From positions 1-9,406 of the forward strand of contig DAHWJX010000145.1 of the NCBI GenBank assembly GCA_027343965.1: a stretch of DNA of 9,406 nucleotides, written 5' to 3'. Shown here piece by piece: positions 1 to 6,395 of this stretch (position 1 is the stretch's first letter; each line of letters begins with the position of its first letter). Below the pieces are notes generated by a model. It did not search any database, was not told the origin of the DNA, and saw only the letters and a list, made by a program, of their open reading frames with translations. A program made the position numbers and the translations under genes. This DNA is from JAKACU01 sp021821185. GTDB taxonomy: Bacteria > Bacillota > Bacilli > Alicyclobacillales > SLC66.

Positions 1-65
1 GGCGAACGGGCGCCGCCCGCCACACGTCGGGTGCAGTTCGATTCCCCCCTGCAAAGGAGCTTGTT

Positions 66-126
66 GCGTCACGGCTCGTGATTGCCGCGAGCCATGACGC
101 ACGGATTCACCATGAGTGACATGGTG
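66..126. repeat. Two tandem palindromes in the element end
   Basis: The first inverted repeat is GCGTCA-C-GGCTCG (66-78) against CGAGCC-A-TGACGC (88-100), 12 pairs with one C/A mismatch and a 9-base loop. The second follows at once: CACCAT (108-113) against ATGGTG (121-126) with a 7-base loop. Neither is followed by a T-run on either strand, so an ordinary intrinsic terminator is unlikely. They could be protein-binding sites, a recombination accessory site or an RNA structure; the sequence does not decide. Confidence 0.55.
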
Positions 127-189
127 TACACCGCCGTTTGAAAGCGTCGGCCATTGCGCTCGTAGAGTGGAGTGGCTATGCTGACATAC

Positions 190-215
190 ATCGATTTCAG
201 TGAGACAAAATCGAT
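190..215. repeat. ATCGATTT/AAATCGAT inverted repeat
   Basis: ATCGATTT at 190-197 is the exact reverse complement of AAATCGAT at 208-215, separated by ten bases. It lies inside the putative sigK-interrupting element, in front of no recognised gene. It could be an operator-like dyad or part of a transposon end. Function unknown. Confidence 0.4.
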
Positions 216-401
216 CACCGCAATGGATGCGGATTGTCCTTGAAATCAGCCCTGCCCATCGCAAAGAACAAAAATCTATCCAAGACGAACATCCACCCCG
301 ATGACGTCGTAAGACTCGCTCTTCAACCGCGCAGGGAAACAGCCCATTTTGGAGGCTCTGGACGGTCACTGATGGCAAGCATTGATCCTGATAAGCCCGA
401 A

Positions 402-767
402 TCATCTCCAGCACCCTTTAGACATTGATATGTCATTTTCGATACATCGTGCGGCGTACGTGGCAAACTTCGTGCCAGCATCGGAACGAAAACTTCTGAC
501 GGCTTTAATAAGGCCTATCGTTCCCAGCGAAATCATGTCATCTTCATCGACACCCGAATCCCGATATTTTTTGGCAATGTAGGCCACAAGGCGCAAATTA
601 TGTTCGACAAGCATCGAAAATGCGTCTTGATCTCCATTTCGCAATCGAATCAGACAGTCCCTTTCATCTGTCTCATTAAGTGGATGAGGAAAAGCTTGAT
701 TTTTTACGTAAGACATAAGCATCAAGGTCTGACTGGCTAAGAAATACGGCGGTTGAAGAGCGGGCAT
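402..767 (-). CDS. sigK: Sigma-K, N-terminal half only (split sigK / spoIVCB-type fragment)
   Basis: Sigma-K is the late mother-cell RNA polymerase sigma factor that drives coat and cortex genes during sporulation. Residues 1-19 form the pro-sequence (hydrophobic, ending TLMLMS). Mature protein would start at Tyr20 in SYVKNQAFPHPL, the site where SpoIVFB cuts in the family. Then come region 2.1 (VEHNLRLVAYIAKKY, about 54-68), region 2.2 (DDMISLGTIGLIKAV, about 76-90) and the start of region 2.4 (ATYAARCIEN, about 102-111). After Asn111 the protein leaves the family pattern (normally CIENEILM) and ends as DISMSKGCWR. Regions 3 and 4 are missing, so the fragment cannot be an active sigma factor alone. 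B. subtilis spoIVCB is cut at the same codons by the skin element. GGGAGG lies upstream of the ATG, and CATAGAAT (808-815, minus strand) resembles a sigma-E -10 element without a convincing -35. Only 433-767 is host-derived coding sequence. Confidence 0.93.
   Translation of the reverse strand: MPALQPPYFLASQTLMLMSYVKNQAFPHPLNETDERDCLIRLRNGDQDAFSMLVEHNLRLVAYIAKKYRDSGVDEDDMISLGTIGLIKAVRSFRSDAGTKFATYAARCIENDISMSKGCWR
433..437 (-). other. Putative site-specific recombination core AATGA in sigK
   Basis: On the minus strand the codons GAA-AAT-GAC (Glu-Asn-Asp) carry AATGA exactly where homology to sigma-K stops. In an unbroken sigK the next codon would normally be Glu (GAA or GAG), which also begins GA, so recombination within AATGA would restore the gene. 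As I recall from the B. subtilis skin element, the crossover there occurs in the same pentamer. The prediction is a second AATGA copy at the far end of the element, directly followed by codons for an E-I-L-M type continuation. Confidence 0.65.
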
Positions 768-862
768 GAAAAGGTCCCTCCCAACGTCATTGGCTCACAA
801 CCAGACCATTCTATGTAATCCAAGCCAACATGGTTCATTTGAAACGCCCAATTTAGGTTAAG

Positions 863-880
863 ACAGGCAAAGATGCCTGT
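863..880. repeat. Small hairpin between sigK and abrB
   Basis: ACAGGCA (863-869) and TGCCTGT (874-880) form a perfect 7-bp stem with an AAGA loop, in the 236-base divergent gap between sigK and abrB. It has no T-run on either side, so it is not a convincing terminator. It lies about 95 bases upstream of the sigK ATG and could be a regulator-binding dyad. The rest of the gap shows only the weak promoter-like elements mentioned under the two genes. Confidence 0.4.
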
Positions 881-1003
881 TGCGTGCATAAGGGTATCGT
901 GGTAGACTTTCTCTAGTAAATATGTGGGTGAAACGTAATAGAGTCTCACTTAGGTAATACAGCCAGTGATTTTCCAAATCCAACGCACAGGGGGTAACCA
1001 CTC

Positions 1004-1249
1004 ATGATGAAGTCCACAGGTATAGTAAGAAAAGTAGACGAATTAGGACGCGTCGTGATCCCAATTGAACTGCGTAGAACACTCGGCATCGGGGAGAAAG
1101 ATGCACTGGAGATTTACGTTGATGGTGATCGCATCGTTCTTAAAAAATACGAACCTGCCTGTATATTTTGCGGGCAAGCAGACGAAATTGTGCATTTTAA
1201 AGGTAAAAACATTTGCCCGTCTTGCATTGCTGAAATGGCCGGAAGATGA
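1004..1249 (+). CDS. abrB: AbrB-family transition-state regulator with Cys4 C-terminal domain
   Basis: AbrB proteins are DNA-binding swapped-hairpin regulators that repress stationary-phase, biofilm and sporulation genes during growth. Residues 1-50 are an almost textbook AbrB/Abh DNA-binding domain (KSTGIVRKVDELGRVVIPIE, then LRRTLGIGEKDALEIY). The C-terminal part differs from B. subtilis AbrB: it is short (81 residues in total) and carries Cys53-x2-Cys56 and Cys71-x2-Cys74, a plausible zinc-ribbon-like dimerisation module. Similar Cys-containing AbrB/SpoVT-like proteins are known in other spore formers. AGGGGG at 989-994 serves the ATG at 1004; the adjacent ATG at 1007 is also possible. A weak promoter candidate is TTGCGT (880-885), 17 bases, TAGACT (903-908). 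The gene is convergent with rsmI, as in B. subtilis. Confidence 0.93.
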   Translation: MMKSTGIVRKVDELGRVVIPIELRRTLGIGEKDALEIYVDGDRIVLKKYEPACIFCGQADEIVHFKGKNICPSCIAEMAGR

Positions 1250-1277
1250 GAGAATTGACTTCGCTACTACGATAACT

Positions 1278-1327
1278 GATAAGCCACAGTCTGTGAGGGG
1301 TTCAGTCAGTGGCTTATCTGTTTTTAT
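1278..1327 (+). terminator. Intrinsic terminator of abrB, overlapping the rsmI stop
   Basis: GATAAGCCAC (1278-1287) pairs with GTGGCTTATC (1309-1318). An inner CTG (1291-1293) / CAG (1303-1305) extends the stem across a small internal loop, and TGTTTTTAT follows at 1319-1327. The T-run serves plus-strand transcripts, so this ends abrB. The rsmI stop codon (1314-1316) lies inside the right arm. On the minus strand the stem is not followed by a T-run, so any terminating effect on the operon would be weaker. Confidence 0.9.
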
Positions 1328-2180
1328 CTGCCTCAAGAAGTTGTTGATAAACATCTCTTCGTGATAATCCATGCAATTTAGCTACTTCACGCATAGCCTC
1401 TTTTCGATCCACACCTTGATTGACGAGCATCTGCACATGATCAACGATTGGCAGTAAGTTGTCATTTACAAATTCCTCAGCGGTAGCTTCAGTTCCTTGT
1501 ACAACGATGACCATTTCACCTTTTTTGGGGGATGTAGCAAACGAAATACCTTCTTTGGTTAAAACACCGCGTATAAAATCCTCATGTAATTTCGTCAGTT
1601 CGCGTGCGATCACAACAAATCGCTCACCAAAGGCTTCATACATCGCCTGTAGCGTCTTATCGATGCGATGCGGAGCCTCATAAAAAATCATCGTTTCTTT
1701 GTGGTACCGCAATGCCTCTAAGGCTTGCTTTCTTCGATTGACCTCACGCGGTAAAAACCCATAAAAAGAAAAAGAGCCAGTGGCAAACCCAGAGCCACAA
1801 AGTGCCGTTATTCCTGCGCTTGGTCCAGGAACAACGACCACATCGATCCCGCTTTCGATAGCAAGTTGTACAACTTCTTGACCAGGATCTGAAATGCCTG
1901 GCATACCTGCGTCGCTGACAACCGCGCCCTGCTCACCACAAAGTACCCGCTCCACGATCTGTCTTGCAGCCACACGTTCATTATGTTCGTGATAGGAAAA
2001 TAAGTCTTTACCTGAAATATCGAAGTGCGTCAACAGTTTTCTTGTATGTCTTGTATCCTCTGCCGCGATAAAATCCACTTCACGCAAAATACGAACAGCG
2101 CGAAACGTGATATCCTCGAGGTTGCCGATCGGGGTGCCAACAAGGTAAAGCTTACCTGCAACCTGATCTTGATTTTGCAT
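1314..2180 (-). CDS. rsmI: 16S rRNA (cytidine-1402 2'-O)-methyltransferase RsmI
   Basis: RsmI uses S-adenosylmethionine to methylate the ribose of C1402 in the decoding centre of 16S rRNA. The 288-residue protein has the family's tetrapyrrole-methylase-like fold signatures: LYLVGTPIGNLEDIT (11-25), AAEDTRHTRKLL (39-50), VVSDAGMPGISDPG (87-100) and VVPGPSAGITAL (116-127), with FYEAPHRI further on. Length is normal for the family. An in-frame ATG exists at 2192, but AGGAAGG (2194-2200) lies only one base from it. The ATG at 2180 has GGAG (2187-2190) six bases upstream and gives the usual N-terminus, so it is preferred. It follows yabA closely (stop at 2202-2204) as last gene of the operon. In B. 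subtilis two more genes, trmN6 (yabB) and yazA, separate yabA from rsmI; they are absent here. Confidence 0.95.
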   Translation of the reverse strand: MQNQDQVAGKLYLVGTPIGNLEDITFRAVRILREVDFIAAEDTRHTRKLLTHFDISGKDLFSYHEHNERVAARQIVERVLCGEQGAVVSDAGMPGISDPGQEVVQLAIESGIDVVVVPGPSAGITALCGSGFATGSFSFYGFLPREVNRRKQALEALRYHKETMIFYEAPHRIDKTLQAMYEAFGERFVVIARELTKLHEDFIRGVLTKEGISFATSPKKGEMVIVVQGTEATAEEFVNDNLLPIVDHVQMLVNQGVDRKEAMREVAKLHGLSRRDVYQQLLEADKNR

Positions 2181-2201
2181 AAGGTACTCCATTCCTTCCT
2201 A

Positions 2202-2516
2202 TTACGATCGACTTTGCAGGTTTTGCAAGCAAAATAGGCAATCACCGTCTCGCATAGCACCGTAGTTGAGGTTGCAGATATGAAACCCATCGTCGTACAA
2301 ACTACTCAAGTACTTTAAAGCTTCGCCCTGCACAGGCGTCTGTTCTTCTGCATAGAATTTGGCTCGTTCCCTTAAGTGTTCATTTTCAAGAAGCAGTCGC
2401 TGATTTTCTTCGATCAATTCCTGTAATTGAACCTTAATTGCGCCCAACTCTTCGTAAAATTCACCAATGCGATCTTGCAAATGTTCTACTTCGCGAAACA
2501 CGAATTGCTTATCCAC
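2202..2516 (-). CDS. yabA: Replication initiation control protein YabA
   Basis: YabA restrains chromosome replication by binding DnaA and the sliding clamp DnaN. The 104-residue protein shows the two expected parts: an N-terminal coiled coil (about residues 4-55, heptad-like LQELIEENQRLLLENEHL) that drives oligomerisation, and a C-terminal zinc-binding module, DDGFHICNLNYGAMRDGDCLFCL, with His and three Cys. I chose the GTG at 2516 because it gives an N-terminus like the B. subtilis protein (MDK). A TTG at 2519 is also in frame. GGGGTGA at 2526-2532 is the ribosome binding site, and a TGA closes the frame just upstream. It lies 30 bases after holB. In B. subtilis ricT (yaaT) sits in this gap; there is no room for it here. 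Confidence 0.93.
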   Translation of the reverse strand: MDKQFVFREVEHLQDRIGEFYEELGAIKVQLQELIEENQRLLLENEHLRERAKFYAEEQTPVQGEALKYLSSLYDDGFHICNLNYGAMRDGDCLFCLQNLQSRS

Positions 2517-2546
2517 CAAACTCGCTCACCCCAAACGTACCATCCG

Positions 2547-3425
2547 CTACATGCCAATTGTATCAATCGCCTGCATCAAAAACGACTCGAGTAATGACAT
2601 CGCATTGACATGTGCCTTCAATCTCTTGGTGAGACCGCTAAACAGCATGGCGAGCCGCGTCCAAGTCTGTGGTGGTAATGCGCGCGCTTGTGTCTCAAAG
2701 TCGCCGCTTTGTGCAAAAACTTCCGTCTTAACACCATAATGAATGGCTACCGCATCACGACAAAAGGCTATCAGCAATTCCCCCAAAAGTGGGTAATCCT
2801 CAGTCTCACTATCTTTTGCCATACGGTCACTGGCAAAATACCAGGTAGCCGGATCTTTAGCAGCTAATAACGAGCCGACTTCCATCACAAGCTTCTTCAC
2901 ATGGTCAAATCGCTCGGTATGACTATCTTCTTCCCACAACTGTTCTTGGGAAAGTAAAAGAACCGTACAGCGTGATCGCAACGTAGGCAAAACGGCCATT
3001 GGCGAGTGCGCAAGCAAAAGAAACAACCGATCTTGTGCTGGCTCTTCCACCCATTTTAAAATGGAGTTGGCAGCCTCCGTGGTCAACGTATCAGCCTGCT
3101 CTAAAATAACAAAATTGTGGTTACGTAAACTCTTCATTCGTCGATCTTGTCTAACGGCCAATCTCATTTGTGCTATCTTTAAGGAGGCTCCGTCAGGGGA
3201 AAGCCAGTTGACCGCCGGGTGATTGCCTGATTGCACAGCCTGGCAAGGGCCACAGACTTTACACGCGCGACCCTCTGGCGAGACATCTTCACAGACGAGC
3301 GCTTGCACCGCCTCGAGCGCTTCTTTGGCAAGGCGGTCACGATCTTGATGCACCAAGAGATACGCATGCGATAGCCTATCGAGGGCACTCAAATGGTGCA
3401 ACACATTCGCTACATTGGTAATCAT
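2547..3425 (-). CDS. holB: DNA polymerase III delta-prime subunit HolB
   Basis: Delta-prime is part of the clamp loader that places the DnaN sliding clamp on DNA. The 292-residue protein has the clamp-loader order: SHAYLLVHQDRDRLAKEAL (19-37) where ATPase relatives carry a Walker A loop, a zinc module with Cys45, Cys55, Cys58 and Cys61, NFVILEQADTLTTEAANSIL (104-123) at the Walker B and sensor region with KWVEEP following, and the SRC motif (151-153) that supplies the arginine finger. The P-loop is degenerate, as is usual for delta-prime, which does not hydrolyse ATP. It is somewhat shorter than the B. subtilis protein (about 330 residues). GAGGTG lies just upstream of the ATG. Neighbours are yaaR (27-base gap) and yabA, the standard setting apart from the missing ricT. 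Confidence 0.95.
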   Translation of the reverse strand: MITNVANVLHHLSALDRLSHAYLLVHQDRDRLAKEALEAVQALVCEDVSPEGRACKVCGPCQAVQSGNHPAVNWLSPDGASLKIAQMRLAVRQDRRMKSLRNHNFVILEQADTLTTEAANSILKWVEEPAQDRLFLLLAHSPMAVLPTLRSRCTVLLLSQEQLWEEDSHTERFDHVKKLVMEVGSLLAAKDPATWYFASDRMAKDSETEDYPLLGELLIAFCRDAVAIHYGVKTEVFAQSGDFETQARALPPQTWTRLAMLFSGLTKRLKAHVNAMSLLESFLMQAIDTIGM

Positions 3426-3452
3426 GCGGCACCTCAGCTTTCATTTCCTGAC

Positions 3453-3899
3453 TCATGTCTGTAAACTAATGAGAAGGCCCTTGACTTCGCCAACAACATG
3501 GAGAATAGCAAGCGGCTCCAATTGATTTTGAAGAGCTTGTTGCAGTAGCGCCAGAAGGTGCCCGTCAATTTCTTCCCATGTAGCGTACAACTTTTTGCGA
3601 CCTCGCGTATCAGATAGAGCCTCATTTTTTACAGCCAGCCCATTTTTGACGATATGATCGACAAGTTTCTTCACGGCCATCCTATATGCTTGAACAGTGG
3701 AAAATGACTGGCTGTACACTAACGCATCACCCAAGTTTTGAACTTGCGTGACCATAGAGTCTATCTCGTCCTTAGCCATCAAGGCCTTATCCTGTGCAAG
3801 CAAAGTCAAAAATTCTTCGCTGACTTCTTTATGCGAAAGTGCATAGTCCCGTTCCCCTCGCAACTTGGCTGAGCCGCTTGTCTTACGTTCGATCTTCAT
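3453..3899 (-). CDS. yaaR: YaaR family protein (DUF327)
   Basis: This is a conserved protein of Bacilli and Clostridia with no firmly established role, always found near tmk, darA and holB. The 148 residues match the usual family length. It is soluble and mostly helical, with no signal peptide or membrane segment. Recognisable family stretches are EEFLTLLAQ (about 29-37), QVQNLGDALVYSQSF in the middle and VKKLVDHIVKNGLAV after it, where B. subtilis YaaR has similar helices. The C-terminal half is a leucine-rich helix ending EVKGLLISL. The SD sequence AGGGAG sits seven bases before the ATG and partly overlaps the darA stop codon, so translation is probably coupled. Function is not assigned from sequence. 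Confidence 0.88.
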   Translation of the reverse strand: MKIERKTSGSAKLRGERDYALSHKEVSEEFLTLLAQDKALMAKDEIDSMVTQVQNLGDALVYSQSFSTVQAYRMAVKKLVDHIVKNGLAVKNEALSDTRGRKKLYATWEEIDGHLLALLQQALQNQLEPLAILHVVGEVKGLLISLQT

Positions 3900-3910
3900 A
3901 AGCTGACTCC

Positions 3911-4240
3911 CTAAAACTGTTCAAACTGATCGACCGTAACTACAAATACGGTAGCTCCTCCTACTTGCACCGAGATCGGGAAAGAAACATACGACTCCAC
4001 TTGATTGCCTAAAGGTGACATAGGTGTCACCAGTTGATCACGGGCTTTGCAATTTTGCGAAATGATCGATAAAACAGGATCAACTTGATCATCTTGCACA
4101 CCAATGAGAAACGTCGTGTTGCCCGCACGCAAAAAGCCGCCAGTAGATGCCAGCTTTGTCGCACCGATGCTTTCTTTAACGAGCCGTTCCGACAACCGTG
4201 ATACATCTTTATCCTGAACGACGGCGATAATCAGTTTCAT
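3911..4240 (-). CDS. darA: Cyclic di-AMP receptor DarA (YaaQ/PstA, PII-like)
   Basis: DarA is a trimeric PII-like signal protein that binds the second messenger c-di-AMP; its downstream target is still poorly defined. The 109 residues match the family length exactly. The N-terminus MKLIIAVVQDKD, Thr28, the G35-F36-L37 turn, Asn41-Thr-Thr-Phe and Gly47 are present. In the Staphylococcus and Bacillus homologues these residues line or support the c-di-AMP pocket, so ligand binding is likely retained. The start codon overlaps the tmk stop in an ATGA tetranucleotide (4237-4240), pointing to translational coupling. GGGG lies eight bases before the ATG. The position between tmk and yaaR is conserved in Bacilli. 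Confidence 0.95.
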   Translation of the reverse strand: MKLIIAVVQDKDVSRLSERLVKESIGATKLASTGGFLRAGNTTFLIGVQDDQVDPVLSIISQNCKARDQLVTPMSPLGNQVESYVSFPISVQVGGATVFVVTVDQFEQF

Positions 4241-4890
4241 GGAGAGTTCCCCGCCCTCTCAAGTGTCTTTTGTACCAAAACAAAGATCTGATCCGCCAAT
4301 TCGTGAACCGGAAGACTACCATCTAACCATGTGACTCGTTGTCTATTTTGTTCATAGATCTTCAATAACCCACTTCGTACACGGGCAAAGAAGTCAGGAC
4401 CACGCTTTTCAATACGATCGGCCTGTGCCATATTTCTTGCATCTACTCGATATAGTGCAAGATCGATGGGCACATCTAACACAATCGTAAGATCGGGCAC
4501 TAATTCCCCTATGGCCGGTGCATTAACAGCCTCGACAAAAGTTGGGGTCAGGCCACCCTGTTCGCCTATCCCATACCCTTGATAGGCGATACTGGCATCA
4601 AAAAAACGATCGCATACCACCACGCGGTTTTCTTGAAGTGCTGGGCGAATTACCCGTCGTACATGTTCCGCGCGCGAAGCCGCATACAGATATACTTCCG
4701 TTTCTGGCAACATGTCTGATGCTGGATTGAGCACTAACGCACGGATAGCATCACCTACTGGGGTTCCACCTGGCTCTCTAGTTTTTCTAATAGCCACGCC
4801 AGTTTCTCGCAGACGTTCACACAGAAGGTTAACCTGTGTTGTTTTGCCACTACCGTCGATGCCCTCAAATGTGATAAATAGTCCCGGCAG
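4237..4890 (-). CDS. tmk: Thymidylate kinase with apparent CTG start codon
   Basis: Tmk phosphorylates dTMP to dTDP with ATP for DNA synthesis. The protein is 217 residues if started at CTG 4890, the usual size. It reads (M)PGLFITFEGIDGSGKTTQ, with the P-loop at residues 10-18, REPGGTP (38-44), the DRFFDASIAYQGYG nucleotide-binding motif, and a LID-like segment near RIEKRGPDFFARVRSG. The first ATG in frame (4797) would remove the P-loop and cannot be right. Upstream of CTG the frame runs TTT-TTT-GGA-GGG and then TGA, the yaaO stop, so there is no ATG, GTG or TTG. CTG lies six bases after GAGGGGGA (4897-4904), and the N-terminus aligns with family members that start M-x-G-L-F-I-T-F-E-G. A GTG at 4906 would fit only if the T6 run (4891-4896) were one base shorter, so a sequencing or real indel is the alternative. 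The gene overlaps darA by four bases. Confidence 0.93.
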   Translation of the reverse strand: MPGLFITFEGIDGSGKTTQVNLLCERLRETGVAIRKTREPGGTPVGDAIRALVLNPASDMLPETEVYLYAASRAEHVRRVIRPALQENRVVVCDRFFDASIAYQGYGIGEQGGLTPTFVEAVNAPAIGELVPDLTIVLDVPIDLALYRVDARNMAQADRIEKRGPDFFARVRSGLLKIYEQNRQRVTWLDGSLPVHELADQIFVLVQKTLERAGNSP

Positions 4891-4902
4891 AAAAAATCCC
4901 CC

Positions 4903-6375
4903 TCACAATGATGCAAGGCATCGCACTCGATATCCCTCATCATAAACGACGCCGTCCACTCGATTACCATTGTCCAATACCGGGGTAAGAATTTCAATAT
5001 GTTCCTTTAGAAACGTTTCCCCTGGAAGTAGAAGTGGTATACCAGGTGGATAGATTGTGACTGGATCGACAACTCTATGCCCTACTGCCAAAAAAAGTGA
5101 CGTAAAAACCCCAGCATTGCGTTCATGAAGTGGCATCACCGGTATCACGTCGGAAATAGGTGTCGACGCATGACACAATTCCCATGAGGTAGCCCTTCCA
5201 ATCGACTTTACTTGTGATGCCACATGAATTAAAGCGTCAACCGTCTTTTTAAAATCCCTCCTGGCATTACCATAGGACCAGGACAATAGCACATGGTACT
5301 CTGATGTGTACTCGCTGTATATACCAAACTCTTCGCGAAGCACACGTTCAAGTTCAAACCCTGTGAGATGCAATCGTTCTGCATGTAAAATCCATTTCAT
5401 GGGATCTTGTGTCGCAGTTTCTTTCACATCAACCAGAAGCCCAAGGCATGCTTCATGTAAACGCAACTTTTGCGCCTCTAATTCAGCTAGGGTAAGGCTA
5501 AGAAGTTCTTCGCCATGACAGGCCAACTGCGCACGCATCGCATCAAGCGAAGCCATAAGCAGATAGGACGGAGAACTCGATTGGACCATGCGTAACGTTT
5601 CTTGCAGACGCACACGGTCAACACGTGAACCTTGTACATGCAAGAAAGCCGTTTGCGTAAACCCGGCACCCATCTTATGCGCGCTTTGTATAACGATATC
5701 TGCCCCGGCAACGATAGCGGACATAGGCAATTGGGGGTGAAAAGGAAGATGAACACCGTGTGCCTCATCAACGATAACGATAAGGCCCGCTTGATGAGCC
5801 ATCTGAACAATCGCGGCCAAATCACTCACAAACCCATCATAGGAAGGACTCGTTAGGATTAACGCTGTTGCCTGTTGCGTGCGTAACAGTGCCTCTTGAA
5901 TAGCCATAACGCTAAGTCCGCCAGCTATCTCCGCATGTCCCTGTACAGGATGCCACACAGTTGGCGTAACAGACACCCGCTGTGCTTGTGCGAGAACGAG
6001 TGCATTCCATACGGATTGATGGGCGTTTCGTCCTACGATAACGACATCGGAAGGATCAACAACCGCTAAAATAGCGGCGAGGTTGCCTCCGGTGCTTCCA
6101 GCAACCAAAAAGTACGTCTCTTCACTTCCAAAAGCTTTTGCAGCTAGCTGTTGCGCCTTGGCAATCACACCATCAGCATGATGCAGATCGTCTAAGCCCG
6201 GCACTTCCGTGACGTCGAGTTGTGCAAGAGGCCCTGCATAGCGCGCCAAGGTTGAAAGTAACCCTCGTCCTCGTTTATGACCCGGCACATGAGCCGAAAT
6301 GCGTTCATACTTTTGCTGCGCGATCAAGGCGTCAAGTAATGGTGTTTTTGCTTGATCATCGTTATTTCGTATCAT
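4903..6375 (-). CDS. yaaO: YaaO-like PLP-dependent Orn/Lys/Arg decarboxylase family protein
   Basis: This is a fold-type I pyridoxal-phosphate enzyme of the basic amino acid decarboxylase family; the true substrate of YaaO proteins is not settled. The 490-residue protein has VPGHKRGRG (30-38), LDVTEVPGLDDLHH (53-66), the cofactor-phosphate region VAGSTGGNLAAI (91-102), Asp203 and His206 in VDEAHGVHLPFH, and the Schiff-base lysine Lys234 in SAHKMGAG. YPPGIPLLLPGE near the C-terminus is typical of the C-terminal domain. It lacks the wing domain of the large E. coli enzymes, as expected for the compact Gram-positive type. The ribosome binding site before the ATG is weak. It starts 20 bases after gin, and its TGA lies in the SD region of tmk and in the same frame as tmk. 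Confidence 0.9.
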   Translation of the reverse strand: MIRNNDDQAKTPLLDALIAQQKYERISAHVPGHKRGRGLLSTLARYAGPLAQLDVTEVPGLDDLHHADGVIAKAQQLAAKAFGSEETYFLVAGSTGGNLAAILAVVDPSDVVIVGRNAHQSVWNALVLAQAQRVSVTPTVWHPVQGHAEIAGGLSVMAIQEALLRTQQATALILTSPSYDGFVSDLAAIVQMAHQAGLIVIVDEAHGVHLPFHPQLPMSAIVAGADIVIQSAHKMGAGFTQTAFLHVQGSRVDRVRLQETLRMVQSSSPSYLLMASLDAMRAQLACHGEELLSLTLAELEAQKLRLHEACLGLLVDVKETATQDPMKWILHAERLHLTGFELERVLREEFGIYSEYTSEYHVLLSWSYGNARRDFKKTVDALIHVASQVKSIGRATSWELCHASTPISDVIPVMPLHERNAGVFTSLFLAVGHRVVDPVTIYPPGIPLLLPGETFLKEHIEILTPVLDNGNRVDGVVYDEGYRVRCLASL

Positions 6376-6395
6376 AATAACTATTTCTCGTTACA

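Larger units (their letters stand above)
1..437. mobile_element. Left-edge end of a putative skin-like element interrupting sigK
   Basis: The sigma-K frame (minus strand) is normal up to the pentamer AATGA at 433-437 and then turns into unrelated sequence that stops after nine more codons, so 1-432 is read as the start of an intervening element that continues off the left edge. Nothing in it is a recognisable gene. The minus strand is open without a stop from an ATG at 405 to the window edge (135 codons, with AAAGGG at 415-420 as a possible ribosome binding site), but its product is oddly rich in Cys and His. A second minus-strand frame (GTG at 218, stop at 69-71, 49 residues, beginning VIDFVSLKSMYVS) has more natural codon use and is another candidate, perhaps a remnant. 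A plus-strand frame at 234-428 is also open. Positions 1-170 look more GC-rich than the host part. No recombinase is visible here; it would be expected further left. Confidence 0.6.

Noticed and set aside
31..52. GTTCGATTCC-like stretch resembling a tRNA T-loop, possibly an attachment site in a tRNA gene
   Set aside because: The bases on either side of the TTCGATT loop do not pair to form a T-stem, and no acceptor or anticodon stem can be found.
402..432. Sequencing frameshift as the cause of the early sigK stop
   Set aside because: No frame after AATGA resumes with region 2.4 to region 4 sequence, so a one-base error does not explain the break.
382..582. Plus-strand frame crossing the sigK junction
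   Set aside because: It runs antisense through conserved sigma-K sequence and across the recombination point, so it is a shadow.
737..949. 70-codon minus-strand frame upstream of sigK
   Set aside because: It overlaps the sigK start, has no ribosome binding site worth noting and no recognisable family. It covers the intergenic dyad and the promoter region.
1314..2192. Longer RsmI start at ATG 2192
   Set aside because: The ribosome binding site would be one base from the codon. The ATG at 2180 has correct spacing and the usual N-terminus.
4755..4997. 80-codon minus-strand frame between yaaO and tmk
   Set aside because: It reads out of frame through the end of yaaO and the tmk P-loop, both of which are clearly coded in the other frame.
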